DNA of 24,417 nucleotides from a virus: positions 1 through 24,417 of IMG/VR virus record IMGVR_UViG_3300042480_000569. One strand, written 5' to 3'. The first letter of the stretch is position 1, and each line of letters opens with the position of its first letter. Shown piece after piece: positions 14,924 to 20,630 of this stretch. The translations under genes and the position numbers were made by a program. The notes below the pieces were generated by a model. That model searched no databases. It was not told the origin of the DNA and saw nothing but the letters and a program-made list of their open reading frames with translations.

Positions 14924-15359
14924 CCACGATCCACATACATGGAACGGCGCGGTGCTGGTTCCAGAGGTCACTGGAGCATACGTCTGCATGGCTGTGAACG
15001 GATTCCCGGCTGGCGTGGAACGCACTCCGGAGCGGCTGGAGCGTCCGGCGAAGTATGCCTACATGGAACACGCAGAGCGCGGTGCGATCTACCGCGCAGC
15101 GAGGATCGGCACGCCGACGGCCGGGGCGACGCTCTATTGCCCGTGGTTTGCCTGCGTTGACTGCGCTCGGGCGATCATCGTGGCCGGGATCCGCGAAGTC
15201 GTCGGCCATGTTCTGCCGCGGAGCAAGACGCCCGAGCGCTGGCGGGAAAGCATCGCCACGGCCGAGGGGATGCTGCGCGAGGCCCGGGTCGGCATGCGCT
15301 GGCTCGCGGAGCCGCTGGGGGTGACGATCCGGTTCGACGGTGAGGAGATGTCGCTGTGA
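14853..15359 (+). CDS. Deoxycytidylate (dCMP) deaminase-like protein
   Basis: This 168-residue protein has the zinc deaminase signature H-A-E (residues 73-75) and C-P-W-F-A-C-V-D-C (96-104), with Cys101 and Cys104 as likely zinc ligands, and the N-terminal S-H-D-P-H-T-W-N-G-A-V-L-V block typical of dCMP deaminases. It would convert dCMP to dUMP, the precursor for dTMP. Two Met codons (14853, 14856) come just before the conserved helix, so the gene must overlap the end of the metallophosphoesterase gene by about 70 bases. GACGGAG lies somewhat far upstream. The stop overlaps the GTG start of the kinase gene. Relatives in larger phages are controlled by dCTP/dTTP; no such site is evident here. 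Confidence 0.85.
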   Translation: MMATPQHNTAAAWLRAAAQAATHSHDPHTWNGAVLVPEVTGAYVCMAVNGFPAGVERTPERLERPAKYAYMEHAERGAIYRAARIGTPTAGATLYCPWFACVDCARAIIVAGIREVVGHVLPRSKTPERWRESIATAEGMLREARVGMRWLAEPLGVTIRFDGEEMSL

Positions 15360-15895
15360 TTGTCGGCCTCTGCGGCGCCGCCGGAAGCGGCAAAAACAGC
15401 GTGGCGGCGTGTCTCGCGGAGCGGCACGGCTTCGCCGAGATGGCATTCGCCGACCCCCTGTACGCCGCGGCGGCGGCGATCACCGGGCTGACGGTCGAGC
15501 AGTTGCAGGACCGGAGCCGCAAGGAGAAGGCCCTCGGCTGGATCAGTTGCTCGCCCCGCCGGCTGCTGCAGACCCTCGGCACGGACTGGGGGCGGAACAT
15601 GATCCATCCCGAAATCTGGGTTATGGCGACAATGCAACGGGCAGATGTCGCCGCCGGCGACATCTGCATCACGGACGTTCGCTTCCCCAACGAGGCCGAG
15701 GCCATCAAGGCCCGCGGCGGGCTGGTGTGGCGGGTCGTCCGGCCGTGCGTTGGAGTCCTGTCCGGCGAGGCCGCCGCCCATGAGAGCGAGCGCGGGATCC
15801 CCGACAAGTACATCGACCGCGAGATCCTGAACAACGCGTGCCTGTTGTCGCTCGCCGGCTTGGTGGACGAGGCACTCACGGAGGCAAGGCGATGA
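15356..15895 (+). CDS. Deoxynucleoside monophosphate kinase-like protein
   Basis: The 179-residue protein begins with a strand and a Walker A loop (GLCGAAGSGKNSVA, residues 4-17). It has FADPLYAAAAAITG, LLQTLGTDWGRN (about 70-81) and ITDVRFPNEAEAI (105-117), the order found in phage T4 gp1-type dNMP kinases. It would phosphorylate dNMPs to dNDPs with ATP and fits directly after dCMP deaminase. The start is GTG 15356, with GAGGAG upstream and a 4-base overlap with the previous gene. A modified-nucleotide substrate is possible but cannot be judged. Fairly sure of the family. Confidence 0.85.
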   Translation: MIVGLCGAAGSGKNSVAACLAERHGFAEMAFADPLYAAAAAITGLTVEQLQDRSRKEKALGWISCSPRRLLQTLGTDWGRNMIHPEIWVMATMQRADVAAGDICITDVRFPNEAEAIKARGGLVWRVVRPCVGVLSGEAAAHESERGIPDKYIDREILNNACLLSLAGLVDEALTEARR

Positions 15896-16194
15896 CGATT
15901 GAAGAACTCGACGACTATGTCTGGGAGCGGCTGCCGCGGGTCAGGCGGGCGATGGCCGGCCGGGCGGCCGTGTCGCGGATCGTCCGGCTGGCCGTTTCCG
16001 AGTGGCAGGCTGGGGCTGTCAGCGTAGGGTCGCTGTCGGGGGCCGTCGAGCGAAAATACGGCACGGGGATCTTCCTGTCCATCATCCTATCGGCCCTCAT
16101 TTCCGAGGTCGTCAAAATCATCATTCGCTGGTGGCTGGAGCGGCGAGAAAACGGCGAATACATGGTTCGGATGGTGGCTGGACTCCACAAATGA
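15892..16194 (+). CDS. Small single-span membrane protein (unknown)
   Basis: The 100-residue product has a soluble N-terminal half (IEELDDYVWERLPRVRRAM, a helical basic region) and one strongly hydrophobic stretch at about residues 58-80 (GTGIFLSIILSALISEVVKI, then IIRWW) ending in a positive LERRENGEY tail. This predicts a one-pass membrane or amphipathic membrane-binding protein. GGAGG lies eight bases before the ATG, and the ATG overlaps the kinase stop (ATGA). It could belong to the lysis set, but no endolysin lies nearby and nothing else supports it. Confidence 0.65.
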   Translation: MTIEELDDYVWERLPRVRRAMAGRAAVSRIVRLAVSEWQAGAVSVGSLSGAVERKYGTGIFLSIILSALISEVVKIIIRWWLERRENGEYMVRMVAGLHK

Positions 16195-16226
16195 GGGTCT
16201 CTATCGCGGTAGAATAAGGGCTGCAC

Positions 16227-16234
16227 AAGGAGGT
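16227..16234 (+). promoter_or_regulatory. Strong ribosome binding site that sets the start of the next gene
   Basis: AAGGAGGT is a perfect anti-SD match. It covers the upstream GTG codon at 16233, which therefore cannot be the start, and is four bases from GTG 16239, which is. The gap between 16194 and this site is only about 30 bases and shows no terminator. Confidence 0.8.
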
Positions 16235-16238
16235 GCCT

Positions 16239-16592
16239 GTGGAACCGAAGATTCGCCGTAAGTTCAAGTCGCTGCCCGTCACGCTGTCCACGGCGACCGC
16301 GTCTGCGACCACGATCCGTTGGGACGACGTTGCCGGCGGGTGTCTGCTCATGGGGACTGCCGTCACGGCGTCCCAGTCGATCCAGTTGTGGTGCAGCGGC
16401 ACGACCGACGGCTCGTTCGGCCGCCTCTACAACGCCGACGGCAGTGCCGCCGACATCACGCTCGTCCCGTCGCTGACTGAGAGCCGGACGTATGCCCTGC
16501 CGGACGCCGCCTACGGCGTCGGGGCGCTGAAGTTCGTGGCGGCCTCGACGAACTCGACTGCTGCGTCCTGCATCGTCATGCTCAAGACTTGA
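16239..16592 (+). CDS. Small virion-type beta protein (unknown)
   Basis: The 117-residue protein starts at GTG 16239, four bases after a perfect AAGGAGGT. It has a basic N-terminus (EPKIRRKFKSLPVTL) and then a Ser/Thr/Ala-rich beta region with a G-G-C-L-L-M-G strand, SIQLWCSGTTDGSFGRLYNADGS and a final KFVAASTNSTAASCIVMLKT strand. The composition resembles the other small structural proteins of this phage, but only the GSFG turn and the closing hydrophobic strand correspond, so I do not claim paralogy. It lies between two membrane proteins. A minor virion or fibre accessory is the most likely role, by inference. Confidence 0.6.
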   Translation: MEPKIRRKFKSLPVTLSTATASATTIRWDDVAGGCLLMGTAVTASQSIQLWCSGTTDGSFGRLYNADGSAADITLVPSLTESRTYALPDAAYGVGALKFVAASTNSTAASCIVMLKT

Positions 16593-16601
16593 GGCTGCAC
16601 C

Positions 16602-16859
16602 ATGACCGACGCAGCCAAGGAAACTATTTTCCAACTGCTCCGCGAGTACGGATTCGCCACGCTGGTCGCGTGTTTTTTGGGCTACGTCGGCCGGCAGGAT
16701 GTAATCCTGCCAATGGTCGAGTCGCACAAGGCATTCTTGAAAGAAATCGCCGAGACGCAGCGCGAGATCAGTCAGGCCGTTGGCGAGCAGACGCGGCTGC
16801 TGTACGCACTCCAGCCACGGTTAGCGAACGACAACAAGCCTGACTCGACGAGGAACTGA
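16602..16859 (+). CDS. Small holin-like membrane protein with coiled coil
   Basis: This 85-residue protein has an N-terminal hydrophobic stretch (FATLVACFLGYVG, residues 18-30, slightly short for a membrane span), a charged connector, then a helix with heptad-like repeats (HKAFLKEIAETQREISQAV, residues 42-60) and a polar end. This layout (one short span then a coiled coil) occurs in small holin or spanin-associated proteins and BhlA-like proteins. No endolysin is visible in the window, so a lysis role remains a guess. It starts at an ATG ten bases after the previous stop; the upstream GAGG supports it weakly. Confidence 0.6.
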   Translation: MTDAAKETIFQLLREYGFATLVACFLGYVGRQDVILPMVESHKAFLKEIAETQREISQAVGEQTRLLYALQPRLANDNKPDSTRN

Positions 16860-16863
16860 CGCA

Positions 16864-18093
16864 ATGGGCATGAGCGGACGGCTACTGAGGCCGAAAGGTT
16901 CTTCAGCGCCGGTGTTCACCGAAGCGGGCTACACCCGCCTGTGGTGCGTGACGGATAAATCCACAGGCAACGTCACCGGGACTGCGGAATCCGACACCGG
17001 ATTCTACGCCGTGAAGTGGTGGGACAACACCACGACGGTGTACGAGAGTGGCGACACGTTCAGCAAGTCGGCGGGGGGGAGGAAGGCGTTTGAGATTTTC
17101 CCGTCCGATACGATGGGCGATCCAGAGGGCCAGTTCGACGGCTTCGACATTAGCGACAACGCGCTCACGCAAGTGCGTGCCGAAGATGTATCGCTGTTTG
17201 GTTCGGCTGGCTGGCCGGGCTATTGGACGCACCTGGCGGGAATGAGTTGGGTTCCGCCCACGCCCGCCGGGTACGAAGGCGGGACAATCAGCAAAAACTC
17301 GCTATCGGCCACCGCACTAGACCAGTTCTACGCCGACTTGGACGCAGGCGGTGGAAGACTGTTCGTTGATCGCAATCCCGGCATCGGCGCCGACACCCCG
17401 ACGATTGCGACAACGAAGGGGTATACAGTGTTTGGGAGCGTGCCGCCGCAGACGACGGTCCTGCTGCCGTTCGACAGCAATTTCGATGACGCTACGGGGG
17501 GCGCGCCGATCCCCTCATATAGTGGCGATGTGTTCATCGACGCGTCGGTAAAGAAGTACGGGGCTGGCTCACTGCGCGCGGAAGGCGGGTTTCTGGAGTT
17601 CGCAGACAGCCCGGCGTTTGACATCAATTACCTTGAGCCGTTTACGATTGAAATGTGGCTGCGCATCAACGAACGCGGCAATGCCTACTCCACTGTGGCC
17701 ACGAAGCGATTGGGCACCGACTGGCAATGGCTTGTTGGTTTCAGCAATCCCGAGACGGCGAATTTTTACTTTTCTGCAAACTCCTCTGGTGGCGCCGGCG
17801 GTGGCGGGCAAAACGAAGTATTTGACCCGACCGAAATGGACGAGGGCGTGTGGTATCACTACGCAATCGTCGGAGTCCCTGGCACCGTGAAGATGTATCG
17901 CAACGGCGCGGAGGTCGCATCCGGCCCCTTCACCTCGCAGCCTAACAACGGGCAACCTGTGACACTGGGAGCGTTGGCGGAAGGAGGCGAGCCGTTTGAC
18001 GGGAACATTGATGACTTTCGCGTTGTGAAAAATGCGGCAGTATATACCGCGAACTTCACCCCCCCCACCGGCCCGCTCGGAGTGTACCCGTAA
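16864..18093 (+). CDS. Tail fibre / receptor-binding candidate with LRR-like and LamG domains
   Basis: The 409-residue protein has two parts. Residues about 1-195 contain two N-x-L repeats (DGFDISDNALTQV and GGTISKNSLSATALDQFYADL), a leucine-rich-repeat-like pattern. Residues about 197-408 are a LamG/concanavalin-like jelly roll: GAGSLRAEGGFLEF, then FTIEMWLRIN, then VWYHYAIVG, then VKMYRNGAEVASG, then GNIDDFRVVKNAAVYTANF, ending PPTGPL. This order is diagnostic for LamG-type domains. The domain commonly binds carbohydrate, so the protein may recognise host glycans. There is no signal peptide, so it is virion- or cytoplasm-located. Its stop overlaps the ATG of the sulfotransferase gene (TAATG). 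Confidence 0.8.
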   Translation: MGMSGRLLRPKGSSAPVFTEAGYTRLWCVTDKSTGNVTGTAESDTGFYAVKWWDNTTTVYESGDTFSKSAGGRKAFEIFPSDTMGDPEGQFDGFDISDNALTQVRAEDVSLFGSAGWPGYWTHLAGMSWVPPTPAGYEGGTISKNSLSATALDQFYADLDAGGGRLFVDRNPGIGADTPTIATTKGYTVFGSVPPQTTVLLPFDSNFDDATGGAPIPSYSGDVFIDASVKKYGAGSLRAEGGFLEFADSPAFDINYLEPFTIEMWLRINERGNAYSTVATKRLGTDWQWLVGFSNPETANFYFSANSSGGAGGGGQNEVFDPTEMDEGVWYHYAIVGVPGTVKMYRNGAEVASGPFTSQPNNGQPVTLGALAEGGEPFDGNIDDFRVVKNAAVYTANFTPPTGPLGVYP

Positions 18094-18785
18094 TGTTTTA
18101 CTACTCCACCCCCAACTACAGCGTTGCCCTCAACGCGAAGGTCGGCTCAACGGCGATGGCCCGCGCGCTCATTCGGCAGTTCTATCCGCGACTGGACTGG
18201 CTGATTCGCACTGCTGCCTTTCCGGCCGGCGTGACAGAGGCAGATCGTCCGTTCCATTGGATGTGTCCCGGCAGTCGGACGCCTGACAAACCTGTGGTCC
18301 TCCTCGTCCGTGATCCTGTGGACAGGTTCATCACAGCCTGCCAGCAAGTCGGCATCAGCACGCGAAAGGCGGATGCCGCGATTGCCTCACTGGTTGAAGA
18401 CAAGCCGTTCGCGAGGTCGAAGCCCAGCGACATTACGCCCGAGCGATGGGCCGAGCAGCGAGAGCGGGCGGCCAAGCGGGTGGCGCGAATGCAACGGCGT
18501 GACAGAAAGTGGCGGCCGGATCGGCTGCGTGCCGACGCGCATTTCTTCCACCAGTACCAGTACGCAGTCGGCCCGACAACCTGTTTCCGATTCCCTCGCG
18601 ACATTGCGGCGGTGGCGGCGTTCATCGGCATCGACGCCCCTCTGCCGGAACTCAACCGGGCACGGCGGGAAAAGCCGACACTGACCAAGCAGGAGGCCGA
18701 TGCGGTGCGGGCGTACTACGCGGTGGACCAAGCCCTGTTCGATGCGATCGCGCAGGCTGGATACGTCTACACGCCGCCCGCGTGA
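18093..18785 (+). CDS. Sulfotransferase-family protein (PAPS-type fold)
   Basis: This 230-residue protein matches carbohydrate-type sulfotransferases (Sulfotransfer_2 class). N-A-K-V-G-S-T-A-M (residues 14-22) corresponds to the 5'-phosphosulfate loop (P-K-x-G-S-T/S). V-V-L-L-V-R-D-P-V-D-R-F-I-T-A (68-82) corresponds to the 3'-phosphate motif (h-h-R-D-P-x-x-R-h-x-S/T). The last third has a basic/aromatic FFHQYQYAVG, CFRFP and a closing Y-Y-A-V-D-Q-A-L-F-D helix typical of the family. It would move sulfate from PAPS to a hydroxyl or amine, perhaps on a glycan. It lies immediately after the LamG fibre gene, suggesting one transcription unit. The acceptor is unknown; a degenerate non-catalytic copy cannot be excluded. 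Confidence 0.75.
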   Translation: MFYYSTPNYSVALNAKVGSTAMARALIRQFYPRLDWLIRTAAFPAGVTEADRPFHWMCPGSRTPDKPVVLLVRDPVDRFITACQQVGISTRKADAAIASLVEDKPFARSKPSDITPERWAEQRERAAKRVARMQRRDRKWRPDRLRADAHFFHQYQYAVGPTTCFRFPRDIAAVAAFIGIDAPLPELNRARREKPTLTKQEADAVRAYYAVDQALFDAIAQAGYVYTPPA

Positions 18786-18883
18786 CGCTCTTCACCTTAG
18801 AGACAGCCGTGCGGTTCAATGAGATCGAAGTCGTCGCCATCGCTGACGCGGTGGCCCTGCTGCCGCAACCCCCCGAGCCGTGA
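18782..18883 (+). CDS. Possible very small ORF (33 residues)
   Basis: A GTG overlapping the sulfotransferase TGA (GTGA) opens a 33-codon frame (MTLFTLETAVRFNEIEVVAI, then ADAVALLPQPPEP). The frame is a continuation of a long open shadow frame, so it may be chance. It fits the local habit of 4-base overlaps, and its sequence begins with a plausible small amphipathic helix. No ribosome site is visible. Low confidence; the alternative is a 108-base non-coding gap between convergent genes. Confidence 0.25.
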   Translation: MTLFTLETAVRFNEIEVVAIADAVALLPQPPEP

Positions 18884-18895
18884 CTGCATCGGCTC
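18875..18895. repeat. Inverted repeat between convergent genes
   Basis: GAGCCG (18875-18880) and CGGCTC (18890-18895) pair over 6 bp around a 9-base loop, across the boundary where the rightward genes meet the integrase 3' end. It could slow transcription from both sides, but no T tract follows on either strand, so it is not a convincing terminator. Confidence 0.3.
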
Positions 18896-19748
18896 ACGAC
18901 ACCTTCGGCAGAATGTCCGGGGCGTTGGTGTCTGGCGTCACGATCCGCGGATCGAGGTATTTCCTCGTTGTCTTTGGATCGGCGTGATCCAGCAGGGCCT
19001 GGGCTGACAGCCCAGCCGCCTGCGCATAAGACGCTGTCGTCTTGCGGATTTTGTGGAATTTGCACGATCTGTTCGCCGGCAGCCCCGCCCGCTTCAGGAT
19101 GATCTCAAGGCGCTTCCACAGGTAGGACTTCGCCCGCGGGAACGGAAACACAAGATCGTTTGGCTGCCTGCGGATCTCATTCAGGGCTGCCTCCGTCTCG
19201 GCGCTGATTGTCCGAAGAATGTCCCGTCGCTTGCCCTTCCTGTTCTCGGCGGAATACAGGATCGTCCTGCCGCGAATGTCCCGCCACCGCAGGGATACGA
19301 TGGATCCGACCCTTTCCCCGGTGTCGTAGCACACCAGCAGCAGCGCGCGCCACCACAGGGCGGCAGGGATGTCGCCGTACTTCGTCGTCTCCTTGGCTGC
19401 GGAATCAAGGATCATTCGCACCTCGTCGGCAAACCACGCCTCCGGAACCCGTTCAGGCACCCTGACGAGGCTGATCGTCGGCCACATCTCCACCATCCGC
19501 CGGCGGGCCGCCAGTTCCCACATCGCGCGGATCTGGCTGCGGTCTTTCGCCGCCGTGGCTGGCTGCCGCTCGCGGACGCGTTTGGCGAGGAACCGCGCCA
19601 CCTTGAGATCATCAAGATCGGCCAGCGTCGGTTCGTGGCCCAGCGATTTGCCGAACTCCGAAATGGTGATTTTGTAGAGCGTCTCGGTGTGCTTCCCGAT
19701 CTGCTTCAGCGGAATGTAGATGTCTTGCAGAAAATCGACGAGTTTCAT
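18894..19748 (-). CDS. int: Tyrosine site-specific recombinase (phage integrase)
   Basis: The 284-residue integrase has an N-terminal core-binding helical domain (FLQDIYIPLKQIGKHTETLY, then TAAKDRSQIRAMWELAARRR) and a catalytic domain. Catalytic residues are Arg146 (D-T-G-E-R-V-G), Lys171 or Lys173 (in ENRKGKRRD), His232-x-x-Arg235 (F-H-K-I-R-K), His255 (L-D-H-A-D-P; Asp replaces the usual Gly) and nucleophile Tyr264 (T-R-K-Y-L-D-P). It would cut and rejoin attP and attB. Start choice is uncertain: ATG 19748 fits the family, with only GGGG before it, while GTG 19760 would add four residues. A perfect ribosome site further upstream points to a different frame (see the site at 19777). It is transcribed leftward, away from the regulator gene. 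Confidence 0.93.
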   Translation of the reverse strand: MKLVDFLQDIYIPLKQIGKHTETLYKITISEFGKSLGHEPTLADLDDLKVARFLAKRVRERQPATAAKDRSQIRAMWELAARRRMVEMWPTISLVRVPERVPEAWFADEVRMILDSAAKETTKYGDIPAALWWRALLLVCYDTGERVGSIVSLRWRDIRGRTILYSAENRKGKRRDILRTISAETEAALNEIRRQPNDLVFPFPRAKSYLWKRLEIILKRAGLPANRSCKFHKIRKTTASYAQAAGLSAQALLDHADPKTTRKYLDPRIVTPDTNAPDILPKVS

Positions 19749-19776
19749 TGGTGGCCCCACAAACTGGCATATGCCA

Positions 19777-19783
19777 CCTCCTT
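19777..19783 (-). promoter_or_regulatory. Strong ribosome site pointing to an out-of-frame leader ATG
   Basis: On the - strand AAGGAGG (19783 to 19777) is followed after six bases by ATG at 19770. That ATG opens a 52-codon frame to 19612 (starting MPVCGATNETRRF) which is out of frame with the integrase and overlaps its first 45 codons. The integrase starts, GTG 19760 and ATG 19748, lie 16 and 28 bases downstream of the site, too far for normal use. Confidence 0.6.
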
Positions 19784-19787
19784 GCGG

Positions 19788-19991
19788 TCACAGCAAACTC
19801 CGAAGTCGTTTCGGAGTCACGACGAAAACTTTTTGAATCCGGATCTGCGGGCATTCGGCACGGTTGGTCACAGACCAGACGGCGCGAGCCTTTGAGGCTG
19901 CGCCGGCGGCAGTCTTTGCGCACACCACAATTTCATCTGTGTCCTCCACAGTCCCTTCAACCCAATCAATCAGCACTCTCCATCGCCTCAT
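19788..19991 (-). CDS. Small protein upstream of the integrase (unknown, 67 residues)
   Basis: AAGGAGG eight bases before the ATG supports a real gene on the integrase strand. The product starts MRRWRVLIDWVEGTVEDTDE, has an Ala-rich helix (AKTAAGAASKARAVWSV) and ends in a basic strand-rich part (IRIQKVFVVTPKRLRSLL). The layout strand-turn-helix-strand resembles small phage proteins that pair with regulators, but I recognise no family. Its 5' location and shared direction with the integrase make an accessory recombination or regulatory role possible; an excisionase is not indicated by any motif. The last codons carry an 8-bp inverted repeat (19797-19817). Confidence 0.65.
   Translation of the reverse strand: MRRWRVLIDWVEGTVEDTDEIVVCAKTAAGAASKARAVWSVTNRAECPQIRIQKVFVVTPKRLRSLL
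19797..19817. repeat. Perfect 8-bp inverted repeat upstream of the integrase (possible core att site or RNA hairpin)
   Basis: ACTCCGAA (19797-19804) and TTCGGAGT (19810-19817) are perfect complements around GTCGT. Seen as 7-bp arms around a 7-bp centre (AGTCGTT), the geometry equals that of a tyrosine recombinase core site. As RNA on the integrase strand, it would be a stable stem shortly before the integrase ribosome site. It lies inside the 3' end of the 67-residue gene. Confidence 0.4.
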
Positions 19992-20015
19992 CTGGCACCC
20001 CTCCTTGGCTGCCTG

Positions 20016-20039
20016 TAGAGTGTTGCCGCCTCCACTCTA
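20016..20039. promoter_or_regulatory. Inverted repeat, putative operator in the divergent region
   Basis: TAGAGTG (20016-20022) and CACTCTA (20033-20039) are perfect inverted arms with 10 bases between, so the half-sites are 17 bases centre to centre, suited to a dimer or a protein with two helix-turn-helix units. It covers the -10 and spacer of the leftward promoter. Confidence 0.5.
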
Positions 20040-20047
20040 ATTGTCAA
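20019..20047 (-). promoter_or_regulatory. Leftward promoter candidate for the integrase operon
   Basis: On the - strand a perfect -35 TTGACA (20047-20042) is followed after 17 bases by AACACT (20024-20019), a weak -10 (3 of 6). Transcription would begin near 20012, leaving a leader of about 20 bases with AAGGAGG (20006-20000) before the ATG of the 67-residue gene. The weak -10 fits an activated or repressed promoter. Confidence 0.45.
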
Positions 20048-20070
20048 GGACGGGGTGAAACACCCACAAT
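20041..20070 (+). promoter_or_regulatory. Rightward promoter candidate giving a near-leaderless transcript
   Basis: TTGTCA (20041-20046) and CACAAT (20065-20070) are separated by 18 bases. The expected start point is at or next to the regulator ATG at 20077, which has no ribosome site. The -35 overlaps the leftward -35 on the other strand, so the two promoters probably exclude each other. Confidence 0.4.
20053..20065. promoter_or_regulatory. Short inverted repeat between -35 and -10 of the rightward promoter
   Basis: GGGTG-AAA-CACCC is a perfect 5-bp repeat with a 3-base centre. It lies exactly in the rightward promoter spacer, so a protein bound here would block that promoter. The sequence is unlike the TAGAGTG operator, which suggests a different binder or a different unit of the same protein. 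Confidence 0.35.
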
Positions 20071-20076
20071 ACCGCC

Positions 20077-20592
20077 ATGGAAAACGAGGCGATCGGCGCG
20101 TGGGAAGCCGCTGGACTCATGGGAGTCCACTTCTCACGCCCGAAGAAGATGGTTGACGCAGGAACTATCTCGGGGAGGGCGCTGTTCTCCAACGAAGGAC
20201 GAGATTTCCTTGTGTATTCGCTCGCGGACTGCAACCAGAACTTCCGCGACTACCTAGAGAACCGCACCGGCAGCAAGCGGGGTCGGACAGCCGTCAACGA
20301 CAGGCCGAGGATGCTCCGGCTGCTGGCCGCCAAAGGCCGGCCGAAGATCGCCTACGAGGACGCCATCGGGGCCTACGAGGCCGCCAAGATACTAGGTGTC
20401 TACTGGACGTTCATGGCGCGGCTGGCGAAAAACGGACACATCGTCGGCAGAATCCTGCACTCCGGCAGGTCCGACAGGTCGCGGCTCTGGATCTTCTCGC
20501 GGAAATCCTGCGAGGCGCGGGCCGTCGAAATCGCGAAACTTGAGAAAGCCGGCAAGAAGATTGGCCGCCCGCGGAGTTATGTTGACAGGTAG
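20077..20592 (+). CDS. Regulator with two tandem excisionase/MerR-like helix-turn-helix units
   Basis: The 171-residue protein is an internal duplication. Residues 4-17 (EAIGAWEAAGLMGV) and 95-108 (DAIGAYEAAKILGV) are the first helices and turn of a winged helix-turn-helix of the excisionase/HTH_17 type (E-A-A-x-x-L-G-V). Each is followed by K/R-x-h-x-x-A/N-G-x-I-x-G-R-x-L-x-S (residues 23-38 and 114-129), the recognition helix and wing. Each unit ends with a basic G-R-P-K/R (88-90, 163-166) similar to an AT-hook core. It is divergent from the integrase across the control region and so probably sets the lysogeny or excision decision. Whether it is repressor, activator or excisionase cannot be told. 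The start ATG has no ribosome site. Confidence 0.75.
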   Translation: MENEAIGAWEAAGLMGVHFSRPKKMVDAGTISGRALFSNEGRDFLVYSLADCNQNFRDYLENRTGSKRGRTAVNDRPRMLRLLAAKGRPKIAYEDAIGAYEAAKILGVYWTFMARLAKNGHIVGRILHSGRSDRSRLWIFSRKSCEARAVEIAKLEKAGKKIGRPRSYVDR

Positions 20593-20609
20593 CCAAGCGC
20601 CGCTATCCT
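20582..20609 (+). promoter_or_regulatory. Promoter candidate for the helicase/replication genes
   Basis: A perfect TTGACA (20582-20587) lies inside the last codons of the regulator gene, and TATCCT (20604-20609) follows after 16 bases. Transcription would start near 20616, just ahead of AAGGAGG (20619-20625) and the ATG at 20631. The direct repeat GCCAAG at 20592-20597 and 20616-20621 flanks the -10 and might bind a regulator. Confidence 0.5.
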
Positions 20610-20630
20610 CCATCGGCCAAGGAGGACGCC

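Noticed and set aside
13874-15025. Long - strand open frame (383 codons) opposite the metallophosphoesterase
   Set aside because: It is a mirror of a GC-rich coding strand. The + strand frame carries all phosphoesterase motifs, and the - frame has no recognisable domain or ribosome site.
16210-16215. TAGAAT as a -10 promoter before the gene at 16239
   Set aside because: No -35-like hexamer lies at 16-19 bases upstream, and the gene is only about 40 bases after its predecessor in a co-directional run.
19053-19895. Long + strand open frame opposite the integrase (280 codons)
   Set aside because: It lies over integrase catalytic codons on the other strand, and its product is a Pro/Arg-rich low-complexity mirror without motifs.
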